A DNA stretch of 23,733 nt from NCBI GenBank assembly GCA_905201055.1, contig CAJKMT010000021.1, positions 1 to 23,733 on the forward strand, written 5' to 3'. The position numbers and the translations under genes are program-made. The DNA comes from an uncultured Sutterella sp. GTDB taxonomy: Bacteria > Pseudomonadota > Gammaproteobacteria > Burkholderiales > Burkholderiaceae_F. The notes beneath the pieces were generated by a model. The model was not told the origin of the DNA. It ran no database searches and worked only from the letters and a program-made list of their open reading frames with translations. This document shows positions 1 through 8,932 of the stretch, one piece after another (the stretch's first letter is position 1; every line of letters begins with the position of its first letter).

Positions 1-1
1 G

Positions 2-418
2 CAGGCTACTAGCCGCCTTCATGCCAACACCAAAGATCAGGTGCGCCTGACTATGAAGGCAGGGCAGACTAAAGCGAGTCAGCGCGCCGCTCTTGCCGCC
101 AACGGGATTGCCGTGGGCGAAGGTTCGGCTGCTGAACTTCAAGCCTCAACGGACATTATCAAAGAGATTGATTCCAATCAGATGACGGCCAATGCTCGTC
201 GTGAGGCTTGGGGTATGCGTATGCAGGCGGCGAACTATGAGGGTCAGGCACTGATGGCTGAAGCGCAAAGGCAAAACAAGTGGGACGTTTTCGGGACCAC
301 GCTTTTGGGCGGGGCTTCGCAGGTGGCTAATTCATACATGCTCTATAAGGCTCAGGGCATTCTAGATCCTGCACAGCAAAGTCCTGCTCCGATCATCAAT
401 AAGAACGTCTACCTTTAA
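2..418 (+). CDS. Internal virion core protein, T7 gp14-like (5' partial)
   Basis: The frame is open to the left edge, so the gene begins outside the window; the GTG at 41 is only an internal codon. The visible part has the composition of the small T7 gp14-type core protein: rich in Ala, Gln and Met, with a segment around QRAALAANGIAVGEGSAAE followed by a long probable helix with many Asn, Arg and Gln. In T7, gp14 is ejected with the DNA and helps form the channel across the cell envelope. The next gene, another internal virion protein, starts 19 bases after this stop, as expected for an ejection-protein operon. The family call rests on sequence style and neighbourhood; a generic phage structural protein is the alternative. 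Confidence 0.65.
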   Translation, partial: QATSRLHANTKDQVRLTMKAGQTKASQRAALAANGIAVGEGSAAELQASTDIIKEIDSNQMTANARREAWGMRMQAANYEGQALMAEAQRQNKWDVFGTTLLGGASQVANSYMLYKAQGILDPAQQSPAPIINKNVYL

Positions 419-437
419 ATATAGGAGCTGATGCGAT

Positions 438-2633
438 ATGCCGATGGTTCCAACCTTTCAAGGGAATATCCCTCGTGTGCGTGATAGCGGCGGTACCGGT
501 ACGGTACCTGCTCAGTTTATAGCTCCCCGCACGGACTATGCCTCCGTGATGAAAGAGGCAATGAAGCCGATTAACGATACGGCTAACGCCATTTCTGAAG
601 CGCTGAAGATCAACCATGCCCGTACGGTCAAGGCTGAAAGCGATGATGCCGAAAACATGGTCATTCAAACGATAAACACGTACATGAATGATCCTGAAAA
701 CGGCTACATGAGTAAGCAGGGCAAAAACGCTATGGACGACTACCAGTCGACCGTAGAGGGTATGCAGGCTGATATACAAAAGATTGTCGGTCAATTGCAA
801 CCTGCAACGCGTGAGGCGATTCAATCCCGCGTGAGCGACCGCCTGGCAAGTGCTGTCGGTCAAGCCCAACGCTGGAACGCGCGCCAGACTCAGGAATATC
901 ACCTTGAAAGCTCTAAGGCTCGCGTCAATACCTTGGTTGATGATGCCTCCAATCACTACGCAGACTCGGAATATTTGAGTAAGACGTGGGCAAGTATTGA
1001 AGCGGAATTGGACTATCAGGCAGCAGACTTTGCCGGCATGCCGCCTGAAGCGATTAAGCAAATGAAGGATCAAACCTTCGCGCTTTTCCAGTCCAAGCGT
1101 TTTGCTTCCTGGGCGCAGGATGATCCTGTGACGGCGTATGCCACTTTCCGAAACGAGAAAAAGAACATTGATCCTGATATTGCCCAAAAGATTGAAAACA
1201 GTCTCTTTGGTCAGTCCAGGGATTTGCTGGCGTATGACTTAGCCAACGCGCCCTTGAGCTATGACAAAGACGGAAAGCTCGTCAATGCCAAGTGGATGGA
1301 CGATCCCCGCGCCATGACGGGTAATGCCTTTATTGACTCCCTGCCGCCTGATCAGCATTTGTCGGTGGTGGTCAAGGCAATGGGGCTGCGCCGATCCATG
1401 ACGAGTGAACTCAAAAACACGGTCAAGCTCGAAACGGCGAACTCACTGGCTCGCGTCTTGACGACCGGCAGGGATGATGATCCTTTGACTTTGGGTCAGT
1501 TTGTTGAGGTCTATGGTCCGAAAGACGGTCAAAAGAACTACGACCAGTACATGAGGGATTTTGACTACAACCGCACAATGTTTGAGCTCAGAGGTATGAG
1601 CAATGAAGATATTTCCGCCATGCTGAAGGCTCAGAAACCCTCGACGGATTCTGATACCTACGCTGAAGATGTCAAATACTTCGATAACAAAAGGAAAGCC
1701 GCGGCAGCAGTAATCAAGGAGCGCACAGCTGATCCTGTGGGCTATGCCGTAGAAAATGAGCTGATGGGCTATCAGCCGCTTAATTTCTCCAATACGACAG
1801 AGCTTGAAAACCAGTTAGAACTCAGGTCAGCCAACATGGAAAACCTGAAGTCAAGCTGGGGCGTGCCCGATTCAATCATGTCCAAGTCCGAGGCTAATCA
1901 GTTTATCGGCGTCTTGGATCAGTCGGACATTGATACCAAGATCAGCTTGTTGCGCACAATCTTTCACTCTTCAGGCGCCGAAGGCATACGTGCGCTTTCC
2001 TCTCAGTTCAAGGGCGGCAATGTGAAGTATGCCGTGGCTTTATCGGCTTTAGAAGAGTACGGTCCGGGCGAAACAGTCTCTGTGGGTGAAATGTACCTGC
2101 GAGGCAAAGATGCTATTGAGCAAAAGCGCGTGAAGATTGATGCGGCAGCTGAATACGGGCTTGATGCTTCCATCTACAACGAATTGGGCGATACAGATGA
2201 AGCGGAGGCTTTGTTTACCAATCCGCAGGCAATGAGCGCCACGGCTGAATTGGTCAAGGGTGTTTATGGCTACCAGGCATTGAACGGCGGCACCGTGCAG
2301 GACGCGCTTGAGCAGGCTGTGGGTGATATTTACACGCACAATGGCAAAAAGATTGTGCTGCCGAAAAATGTGGAAAGTTTTGCCATGATGGGTGATGACT
2401 TCGATGATCTGCTCATCAAAAAGTCCGATGAAATCCGTCAGGGCAAAAAGAATTTCTACGCCTCGGGCTACTCACTGACGCCTGCGGAATTTGCCGACCT
2501 TCTGCCTCAAATGAAACTCCAAACCTATTCCCGTCAAGGGGATTCCATGCTGTACCAAGTTCTCTTCAATGGTGACGCGGTACGCGATTCTGACGGCAAT
2601 GTCTTTTTACTCAGCATTGGTGGTGAACAGTAA
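438..2633 (+). CDS. Internal virion / ejection protein, 731 aa
   Basis: This is a soluble, helix-rich protein of 731 residues with no obvious signal peptide or membrane segment. An AGGAG box lies 10 bases before the ATG at 438. A segment near residue 90 (GYMSKQGKNAMDDYQ) and a later one containing WAQDDPVTAYATF are of a kind I associate with large internal virion proteins of podoviruses. It lies between the gp14-like gene and the giant polyvalent protein, and its stop overlaps the next start by one base (TAATG), so the two are probably translationally coupled. By position it corresponds to the middle core protein of T7-like particles. No enzymatic motif was found. The role in DNA ejection is inferred from context. 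Confidence 0.65.
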   Translation: MPMVPTFQGNIPRVRDSGGTGTVPAQFIAPRTDYASVMKEAMKPINDTANAISEALKINHARTVKAESDDAENMVIQTINTYMNDPENGYMSKQGKNAMDDYQSTVEGMQADIQKIVGQLQPATREAIQSRVSDRLASAVGQAQRWNARQTQEYHLESSKARVNTLVDDASNHYADSEYLSKTWASIEAELDYQAADFAGMPPEAIKQMKDQTFALFQSKRFASWAQDDPVTAYATFRNEKKNIDPDIAQKIENSLFGQSRDLLAYDLANAPLSYDKDGKLVNAKWMDDPRAMTGNAFIDSLPPDQHLSVVVKAMGLRRSMTSELKNTVKLETANSLARVLTTGRDDDPLTLGQFVEVYGPKDGQKNYDQYMRDFDYNRTMFELRGMSNEDISAMLKAQKPSTDSDTYAEDVKYFDNKRKAAAAVIKERTADPVGYAVENELMGYQPLNFSNTTELENQLELRSANMENLKSSWGVPDSIMSKSEANQFIGVLDQSDIDTKISLLRTIFHSSGAEGIRALSSQFKGGNVKYAVALSALEEYGPGETVSVGEMYLRGKDAIEQKRVKIDAAAEYGLDASIYNELGDTDEAEALFTNPQAMSATAELVKGVYGYQALNGGTVQDALEQAVGDIYTHNGKKIVLPKNVESFAMMGDDFDDLLIKKSDEIRQGKKNFYASGYSLTPAEFADLLPQMKLQTYSRQGDSMLYQVLFNGDAVRDSDGNVFLLSIGGEQ

Positions 2634-5600
2634 TGATTCTTCAAGAAGTTTTTGCGCCGGTTGATCAAGTCAAGCCCTTGTCCAAGGATCAAATGAACAC
2701 AATGGACGAGGCGCGCGAACAGGATGATTTTGTAATACCTGAATTAGAAAAGCCTGCACCGGGCTTTTTTGACGGCATGGGTGAGGCGACTTGGAAGGGC
2801 GTTGCCTCTGGCGCATTGAAGTCAGCCAGCGCCTTGGATACTGCATTGTCAGGCACGGGCATGGTGCGCGCGGCGCTCAATAATGCTCAGGTTGAAACGG
2901 GCTATATGTTCGATGACATTGAAGGTAGAACTCAGCACGTTGAAAACCTCTTGGATCAGGATTCCAAGGCATTAAGAAAGCGCGCTCGTGACGAGTTTGG
3001 CATTGATCCCGAAACAATGGGTACGGCTGCGCAGATTATGTACGGCGTGGCGGAGACAATTCCGAAGGCTATCGGTTACAGCGTTTTGGCGGGTCCGTCT
3101 GGCGGTTCACTTCTTTTTGGTGCTGATTTGGGCATCAGCCGCGCTCAGGAATTGATGGATGAGGGCGTGGACAAAGATACTGCCATCAATGCCGGTATGG
3201 TGACTTTTGCCGCTGGTGCGCTTGGCATGAAATTGCCTGCAACCTTCGGGCGCTCCCGTATTGCTTCGGCAACAATCGGAGCCGCGGCCAATGTTGGCTT
3301 GACGGCAGCCGAAATGCAGGGCGTTAATTGGGTATTGCAAAATCAAAACTACAAAGAACTGTCTCAAAAGTATCAGCTCAATGGCATTGACTTGGCCACG
3401 TCAGCGATCTTTGGTGGTGTCATGGGTGGCGTGCTCTGGCGCCCGGGCATGAATCCGTCTCGTCCTCAAACCGCTAAAGAACGTAGCGTGCCGCTTCAGG
3501 AAAGAATCAAGCGCCAACTGCGTGAAGCATCTCCCGAGACGATTTCGGACGAGGCGATTGAAACACAGGCCGTTGTTCAAGCCACGGGTATTCAGGTCAT
3601 GGCTGATCGCGCTCAAATTGATGTGGATTCGATTGCGCCTGAAATTGTCAGAGGTGACGCCACTGATGGTTTGAATCAGATTATTGGTGAGCGCGGTGCT
3701 GCCTCATTGGATCAAGCAACCGAAACAACTATCAGAATGGACAATCGTGGTGTCGCTGAAATTATGGGGCTTGAGGGAAAAACCGCCAAACAAATCCGAT
3801 TGGCTACCGGTTGGGAGCGTGGCGCTGACGGTAAGTGGCGCTATGAAATCCCTGACATTCAAATTAAGGATGGAGCCTTCCGTGTCATAGAAGAAGCGGA
3901 CGCAGCGCGCGACGCTGAACAGGCTGCATTATGGGAACGTACCGACTTAGCCGATGATGAGTATATTGATCAGGATGTTGCCATTGCAGATAAGTATGAA
4001 AAACAAACCTTGTCGACAAAACTCGATGAAGTGGTTGACGCTCCAGAGTTATTCCGCGCTTATCCTCAATTGAAGGATTTGACTGTTGAGTTTGGTGAAT
4101 TGCCAAGACTTGTGGGTGCTTATTATGACTCGGTTGCTAAAGTTATTCGTTTAGACAGGCGTGCGGAGATATCACAACGTACCACTCGCTCAAACTTGGC
4201 TCATGAGATTCAACACGCTATCCAAGATATTGAGGGTTTCGCCAGAGGTAGCAACCTCGAAGAGAATAGTTTTGCAAACGCACTTCATGCTGATCTTCAA
4301 TCTCTGTATGCCATGATGAGGGATTCCGAGGCTTGGAAGACATATCGTGAAACTCAAAAACAAGCGGTGGAGTTATGGGATGAGTCTCTTACGCGTCAAG
4401 CGGAGGCTTATGCCGAGAATCCCGAAGTTCAAGCTATATTGAGGGAACAAGACAGACTGCGTGATAAGTATGGCACTGACTCCGATGTTTCAGCTGTGAT
4501 TACTGATTACCATCGGAGAAGTGATCCGATTTGGCAAAAGATTCACGAAAATCATCTTGAATATGCTAGACAGCGTTATTCACGTTCTGCTGGCGAAGTC
4601 GAGGCTCGCAATGTGCAGGATCGGCTTGATCTTTCTGATGACGCGCGGCAGAACTCAACCTTACAAAGTACAGAGGACGTTCCTCGTGGTGAGCAAATTG
4701 TTCGATACAGTCGACGCTCAAATACTGACTCCAGTTTTTCTAATAGTGATTTTGTACCGGATGAAGACCTGATTCAAAGAGCTAAGGATAACTTCGGTGT
4801 TACGAATGATGTTCGTGAGGCCTTCTATGTGTTGCCTGATGGAACCATGCTGGATGGTAGCGGTCGCCATTGGGGCGGTGACGAGCGAGATGTTGCCGGA
4901 CAACGCCAAGTTGATCACGGCGATATTGGTGAAATCATAGACGATTCGACCGGCCCCGCTGATGCCATGTATAAGTGGATGGCGCGTTCAGGCGCTATGC
5001 GATTTGATCAGATTGTGGGCATTGCCTCCATTGCAAGGAAGCCTACGCCTCAGCAATTAGCCGTTCTTTCTCGGGCGTCTCGTGGTAAGTATCTGGCACT
5101 TTCGTTCAACACTCCAGAGGGACGCATTATTGATGATGTTGAGTTTGAAAGCGCCTCTCCGGTTGCTATTCGACATTTTTTTGAAGATGCTCAAATCAAG
5201 GCGGCTAATGGGGTGGCAGGCGCTTTCGCTCAGCGGGCTTGGCACGGGTCGCCTCATACTTTTGATCGTTTCTCTACTGAACATATTGGTACTGGTGAAG
5301 GCGCTCAAGCTCATGGTTGGGGGTTGTATTTTGCCGAAAACAGAATGACGGCGGAGGGCTACCGCATTCGTCTTTCTGATCGTTCAAGGCAGGCTAATCA
5401 GGTATTAGACGAATTTGATTGGACGGACATAGATCCTTTTGAACAGATTGATTCTGAACAAATTTCAACTGCATTAGACAATGGCGAATTTTCACCGCAA
5501 ACAGCAGAGCTTCTGAGTGCATTAGAAGAGAATCAGTGGCTAGGTTTTAGTACGCCAGCACAAGCTATTCGCGCGGCTTTGTCTGATCTTCCCAGCTTTG

Positions 5601-8600
5601 AAGCTACGCCCAGATTACAGCAGGCGGTCGAGGCATTTGGTGACAGTGGGCGTGTATTCGAGGTTGATATTCCCGATACCGATTCTTTGCTTGATGAACA
5701 AAAATACATGGGGTCTAGCAGGAATACTGAACTTAGAGGGAAGATCGAATTTATCATTCAAGAGTGGGATCGTAATAACCCCGGCAATCCGCTTTCATTA
5801 CCAGAAAGTCCTAATGGCCGGGAAATTTATAACGCAATATCTGACGCGCTAGGTGGCCCAAAAGAAGCGTCCTTGTACTTGAATCGTTTTGGGATTAAGG
5901 GGCTAACGTATGAAGGTCTGCGTGATGGTCGCTGCTACGTTGTCTTTGACGACAAGGCGATTCAGACAATAGAGTTCTATCAAAACCTCGCTAACAGAAA
6001 TGTAGTCGCTGAAATTGAAGGTACAGAATTTGCTACTGAAATCGATCAAGCTAAGAGTGGAAAGCCTTCCGCTTTAATAAAAAAGGCAGTAGAGCTAATT
6101 AAGACGATAGGAGATGAAGTCCCTTTGGATGATCGTTTGAGCAAGGGTACATGGGAACGATCAATCAATAATGATGAAATTGGTGACATTCGTATCACAA
6201 CGCGCGGATCAAAAGAGTTACGGGGTGAGGCGATTGACTACCCCGAAAATTTGCTAGGGTTGCCAGCGCTTGATGCCGTTCTGCAACATGGAAAATTCGA
6301 GGGTTGGCTCCCGAATCGTAAAAAAGATAAAAAACCAAATGTTGAGGCTTATGGCAGGCTAAGAGCTGATGTGCTGATCGGTGGAGAGGTACGCAGAGTA
6401 TCCGTCCAATTGGAGCGTTACAACAACGGTAAGGCGTACTATTTTATTGAAACAGAAAAGCCGTCACTGGCGCGTAACTTTTCGCAGCTCTCGACGGCTT
6501 CTGTGGAGGGTTCTCCCTCTGTTGCTAATGATACCATCAATATAGAGGTTGAATCAATTGCGCCTACAACCAGAGGTTCATTTAGCCCTGCGCTTAACCG
6601 TATCACGCTGACGGCCAATGCCAACATTTCGACTTACTCGCATGAAATGGGCCATTGGTACTTGGAAAACCTATTCCAATTGTCCAGACGGGCCGTGGCC
6701 GAAAATACCCTGAAAGAAGATGCCAATATTCTATTAAAAGAGTTTGGCATTAAGTCCGTTGATGATTGGGACAATTTAGGTGTTGATGGCCAGAGAAAGT
6801 ACCAAGAGCAATTTGCCTCATGGGTTGAGATTTACCTCTCTGAAGGACGAGCGCCCAAACCTACTCTCCAGCGTGTCTTTGAACGCTTAGGCCAATGGCT
6901 CGTGGATCTGTACCGTGAATTGGGCGGTGTTAAGAAAGCTGTCGGCGATACCTATAAGGCGGAGGTTGGCGAAGAATTGCCGCCTGTCTCTGACGAAGTG
7001 GCGAAGGTCTTGGATCGACTATTTGCCAATGATCGTGCTGTTCGCAAGGCTTCTCGAGTATCAAAATCGCAGGTGGCGGCTGCACGCATGGTGCAGGCTA
7101 ACCGTACCAATAACAGTAAGCTCGAAGAGATTATTGCCATGCCTGACGGCAAAGAAAAGTCGCGCGCCCTTCGTGATCTTGAAAAATCTACCAAGGCGCA
7201 GCTGAAGGCGATTGAAGCCATGCGCAAGGGTTTGCCGGTGGACGTGTCCAAGGATGTCGAGCAAATGGACGTGGATACGGATCACTTGATTGAAATGAAG
7301 GGTAACTTCGGGCGAGCCTACGTTATGGGCAATACCGATTCAGCGGTCGTGCTTCAAAACCGAGATCGCTCCAGTGTGGCTGCACAAAATCAAATGCGCC
7401 TGATCGCGGCTAATCCTCAGTATGGCTTGGCTTCGGTCTCCCGTGACTATTCGGGTGCGCCGATTGTGTCCTATGGCACTGTTCCCGACAATGCTCACCT
7501 GGGCAACAATGACTTCCTTTATGAAGCTAACGGTAACCGAGTCCCGTTTGTCTATGCCGTGGTTGAGGCTGGTGACGTGGAAACCTCAAACTTTATCGAC
7601 GGCAGCACAAATGCCGACTATGGCAATCCTCAAAAAATGAATGCGGTTATTGGTAACGGTCGCATGACAGGTCTTAAGGAAGCCTATCAGCGAGGTACGG
7701 CGGATCAATACCGGGCTGATTTTGAAGCGGATACTGCTCACGGCATTAAGCCTGAAGTGATTCGTGAAATGAAAAATCCGATTCTGGTTCGCGTGATCAA
7801 TCCCGAAGACGTGACGACGGATTTAATCAGCCGCTCCAATGCCGGCGAAGTCATGGATCGCAGCGCCATTGAAGTCGCTTTCGAGGATGCGCCGAAGATC
7901 AGAGAAAATGCTTCTCGCTACGAATTTGATGATAACGGCAAACCGACAAACGAAACTTTGCGGATGTTTGTCAGAGACATTGGCGCTAATGATGCCAATA
8001 GTCTCGGTCGTTTGATCAATCGCGACGGGTCGCCGTCTTCTGAAGCGGTGGACAGAATTAAGAATGCTGTGTTCATGGAGGCGTATCAAAATGACACGCT
8101 CCTTGAGCTGTACGCTACTACGATTGATCCCGGTATCCGTCGGGTCTTGAATGGTATGGCGCTCGTGGCGCCGAGAATCATTCAGCTGCGCCAAGTTGCC
8201 CAGCAATTGGATTTCTCTGATCTGCTGGTCCAGGCAGCTAACCGCATTCGTGAAGCTCGTCTCAATCCCAATGAAGGTGATGACTTCGCCGCTCAAACGT
8301 CTTTCCTGGATGATCCTGCGTCGCGCGCCTTTGTTGAGTTCTTAGACGACAATGCCAATTCTGCTGCGGGTATTGCCCGAGTTTTGAATCCCTTGATTGA
8401 TTGGGCAGAGGCGGTCGGCAGCGCTGATGAGGGCGGTCTCTTTGGATCGGTTGAAACGGAAATCCATGACTTGGCTTCTGTTGTCGGTCAGCTTCGCCAT
8501 ATCGTCAATGAGCAACGTACAGAGGCAGGCTTGGAGCCCTTGCCTGAAATTGACATCAATGCCTTGCGTGGTGAAATCCAAGCCAGGGTGGATGAGGCGG

Positions 8601-8932
8601 CTGATGCGGTGGACGAGGTTAGCGCCCGCCTTGAAGCTGAAACGACTCAAGCCGAGGCGGATTTGGCGGCTCAAGCTGAAGCGGTGGATGCTCAACGTCA
8701 ACAATCAATGGCGGTGCTTGATGAGAAAACCAGTCTCGATGCGCGTGCTGAATTTGTGATGGAGCAAAATCCCGAGCAAGTTTTCCGTATGCTCGATGAG
8801 AACGGCATGGAAGTCGAAGGCACGTTGGGAGATTTGCTGGCTCAGGCTGATGAGGAAATCCGTCAGGCTGAAATTGAAGCTGCCGGCACGGGTCGTGCTG
8901 TTGAATGTGTTTTGCGCAATGGGGGTATCTGA
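2633..8932 (+). CDS. Giant polyvalent ejection protein with metallopeptidase, ADP-ribosyltransferase-like and DdrB/ParB-like domains
   Basis: The protein is 2,099 aa. Residues about 140-275 are Gly/Ala-rich and hydrophobic, as in virion proteins that cross membranes. HEIQH (524-528), followed later by a GEVEARNVQ segment, suggests a zinc-peptidase-like polyvalent domain. WHGSPH (870-875) and GLYFAE (Tyr899), with a later CYVVFDDKAI, resemble the ADP-ribosyltransferase fold of polyvalent proteins. Residues about 1170-1285 resemble a large-polyvalent-protein-associated (LPD) domain. HEMGH (1337-1341) is a second metallopeptidase motif. AVIGNGRMTGLKEAY (from 1671) matches the DdrB-like ParB domain. 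Residues about 1980-2032 are probably coiled coil. Phage polyvalent proteins are known to be packaged and delivered at infection, where they may modify host targets. Domain names come from remembered motifs, not a search. Both gene borders overlap their neighbours by one base. Confidence 0.8.
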   Translation: MILQEVFAPVDQVKPLSKDQMNTMDEAREQDDFVIPELEKPAPGFFDGMGEATWKGVASGALKSASALDTALSGTGMVRAALNNAQVETGYMFDDIEGRTQHVENLLDQDSKALRKRARDEFGIDPETMGTAAQIMYGVAETIPKAIGYSVLAGPSGGSLLFGADLGISRAQELMDEGVDKDTAINAGMVTFAAGALGMKLPATFGRSRIASATIGAAANVGLTAAEMQGVNWVLQNQNYKELSQKYQLNGIDLATSAIFGGVMGGVLWRPGMNPSRPQTAKERSVPLQERIKRQLREASPETISDEAIETQAVVQATGIQVMADRAQIDVDSIAPEIVRGDATDGLNQIIGERGAASLDQATETTIRMDNRGVAEIMGLEGKTAKQIRLATGWERGADGKWRYEIPDIQIKDGAFRVIEEADAARDAEQAALWERTDLADDEYIDQDVAIADKYEKQTLSTKLDEVVDAPELFRAYPQLKDLTVEFGELPRLVGAYYDSVAKVIRLDRRAEISQRTTRSNLAHEIQHAIQDIEGFARGSNLEENSFANALHADLQSLYAMMRDSEAWKTYRETQKQAVELWDESLTRQAEAYAENPEVQAILREQDRLRDKYGTDSDVSAVITDYHRRSDPIWQKIHENHLEYARQRYSRSAGEVEARNVQDRLDLSDDARQNSTLQSTEDVPRGEQIVRYSRRSNTDSSFSNSDFVPDEDLIQRAKDNFGVTNDVREAFYVLPDGTMLDGSGRHWGGDERDVAGQRQVDHGDIGEIIDDSTGPADAMYKWMARSGAMRFDQIVGIASIARKPTPQQLAVLSRASRGKYLALSFNTPEGRIIDDVEFESASPVAIRHFFEDAQIKAANGVAGAFAQRAWHGSPHTFDRFSTEHIGTGEGAQAHGWGLYFAENRMTAEGYRIRLSDRSRQANQVLDEFDWTDIDPFEQIDSEQISTALDNGEFSPQTAELLSALEENQWLGFSTPAQAIRAALSDLPSFEATPRLQQAVEAFGDSGRVFEVDIPDTDSLLDEQKYMGSSRNTELRGKIEFIIQEWDRNNPGNPLSLPESPNGREIYNAISDALGGPKEASLYLNRFGIKGLTYEGLRDGRCYVVFDDKAIQTIEFYQNLANRNVVAEIEGTEFATEIDQAKSGKPSALIKKAVELIKTIGDEVPLDDRLSKGTWERSINNDEIGDIRITTRGSKELRGEAIDYPENLLGLPALDAVLQHGKFEGWLPNRKKDKKPNVEAYGRLRADVLIGGEVRRVSVQLERYNNGKAYYFIETEKPSLARNFSQLSTASVEGSPSVANDTINIEVESIAPTTRGSFSPALNRITLTANANISTYSHEMGHWYLENLFQLSRRAVAENTLKEDANILLKEFGIKSVDDWDNLGVDGQRKYQEQFASWVEIYLSEGRAPKPTLQRVFERLGQWLVDLYRELGGVKKAVGDTYKAEVGEELPPVSDEVAKVLDRLFANDRAVRKASRVSKSQVAAARMVQANRTNNSKLEEIIAMPDGKEKSRALRDLEKSTKAQLKAIEAMRKGLPVDVSKDVEQMDVDTDHLIEMKGNFGRAYVMGNTDSAVVLQNRDRSSVAAQNQMRLIAANPQYGLASVSRDYSGAPIVSYGTVPDNAHLGNNDFLYEANGNRVPFVYAVVEAGDVETSNFIDGSTNADYGNPQKMNAVIGNGRMTGLKEAYQRGTADQYRADFEADTAHGIKPEVIREMKNPILVRVINPEDVTTDLISRSNAGEVMDRSAIEVAFEDAPKIRENASRYEFDDNGKPTNETLRMFVRDIGANDANSLGRLINRDGSPSSEAVDRIKNAVFMEAYQNDTLLELYATTIDPGIRRVLNGMALVAPRIIQLRQVAQQLDFSDLLVQAANRIREARLNPNEGDDFAAQTSFLDDPASRAFVEFLDDNANSAAGIARVLNPLIDWAEAVGSADEGGLFGSVETEIHDLASVVGQLRHIVNEQRTEAGLEPLPEIDINALRGEIQARVDEAADAVDEVSARLEAETTQAEADLAAQAEAVDAQRQQSMAVLDEKTSLDARAEFVMEQNPEQVFRMLDENGMEVEGTLGDLLAQADEEIRQAEIEAAGTGRAVECVLRNGGI

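Noticed and set aside
396..1187. 263-codon open frame on the minus strand opposite the 731-aa virion protein
   Set aside because: It overlaps a well-supported phage gene completely, is rich in Arg, His and Ile as antisense frames are, and has no supporting context.
8905..8931. ATG at 8905 as the start of the 855-aa protein
   Set aside because: It lies inside the upstream gene; the ATG at 8932 overlaps the upstream stop by one base, as in the other junctions of this operon.
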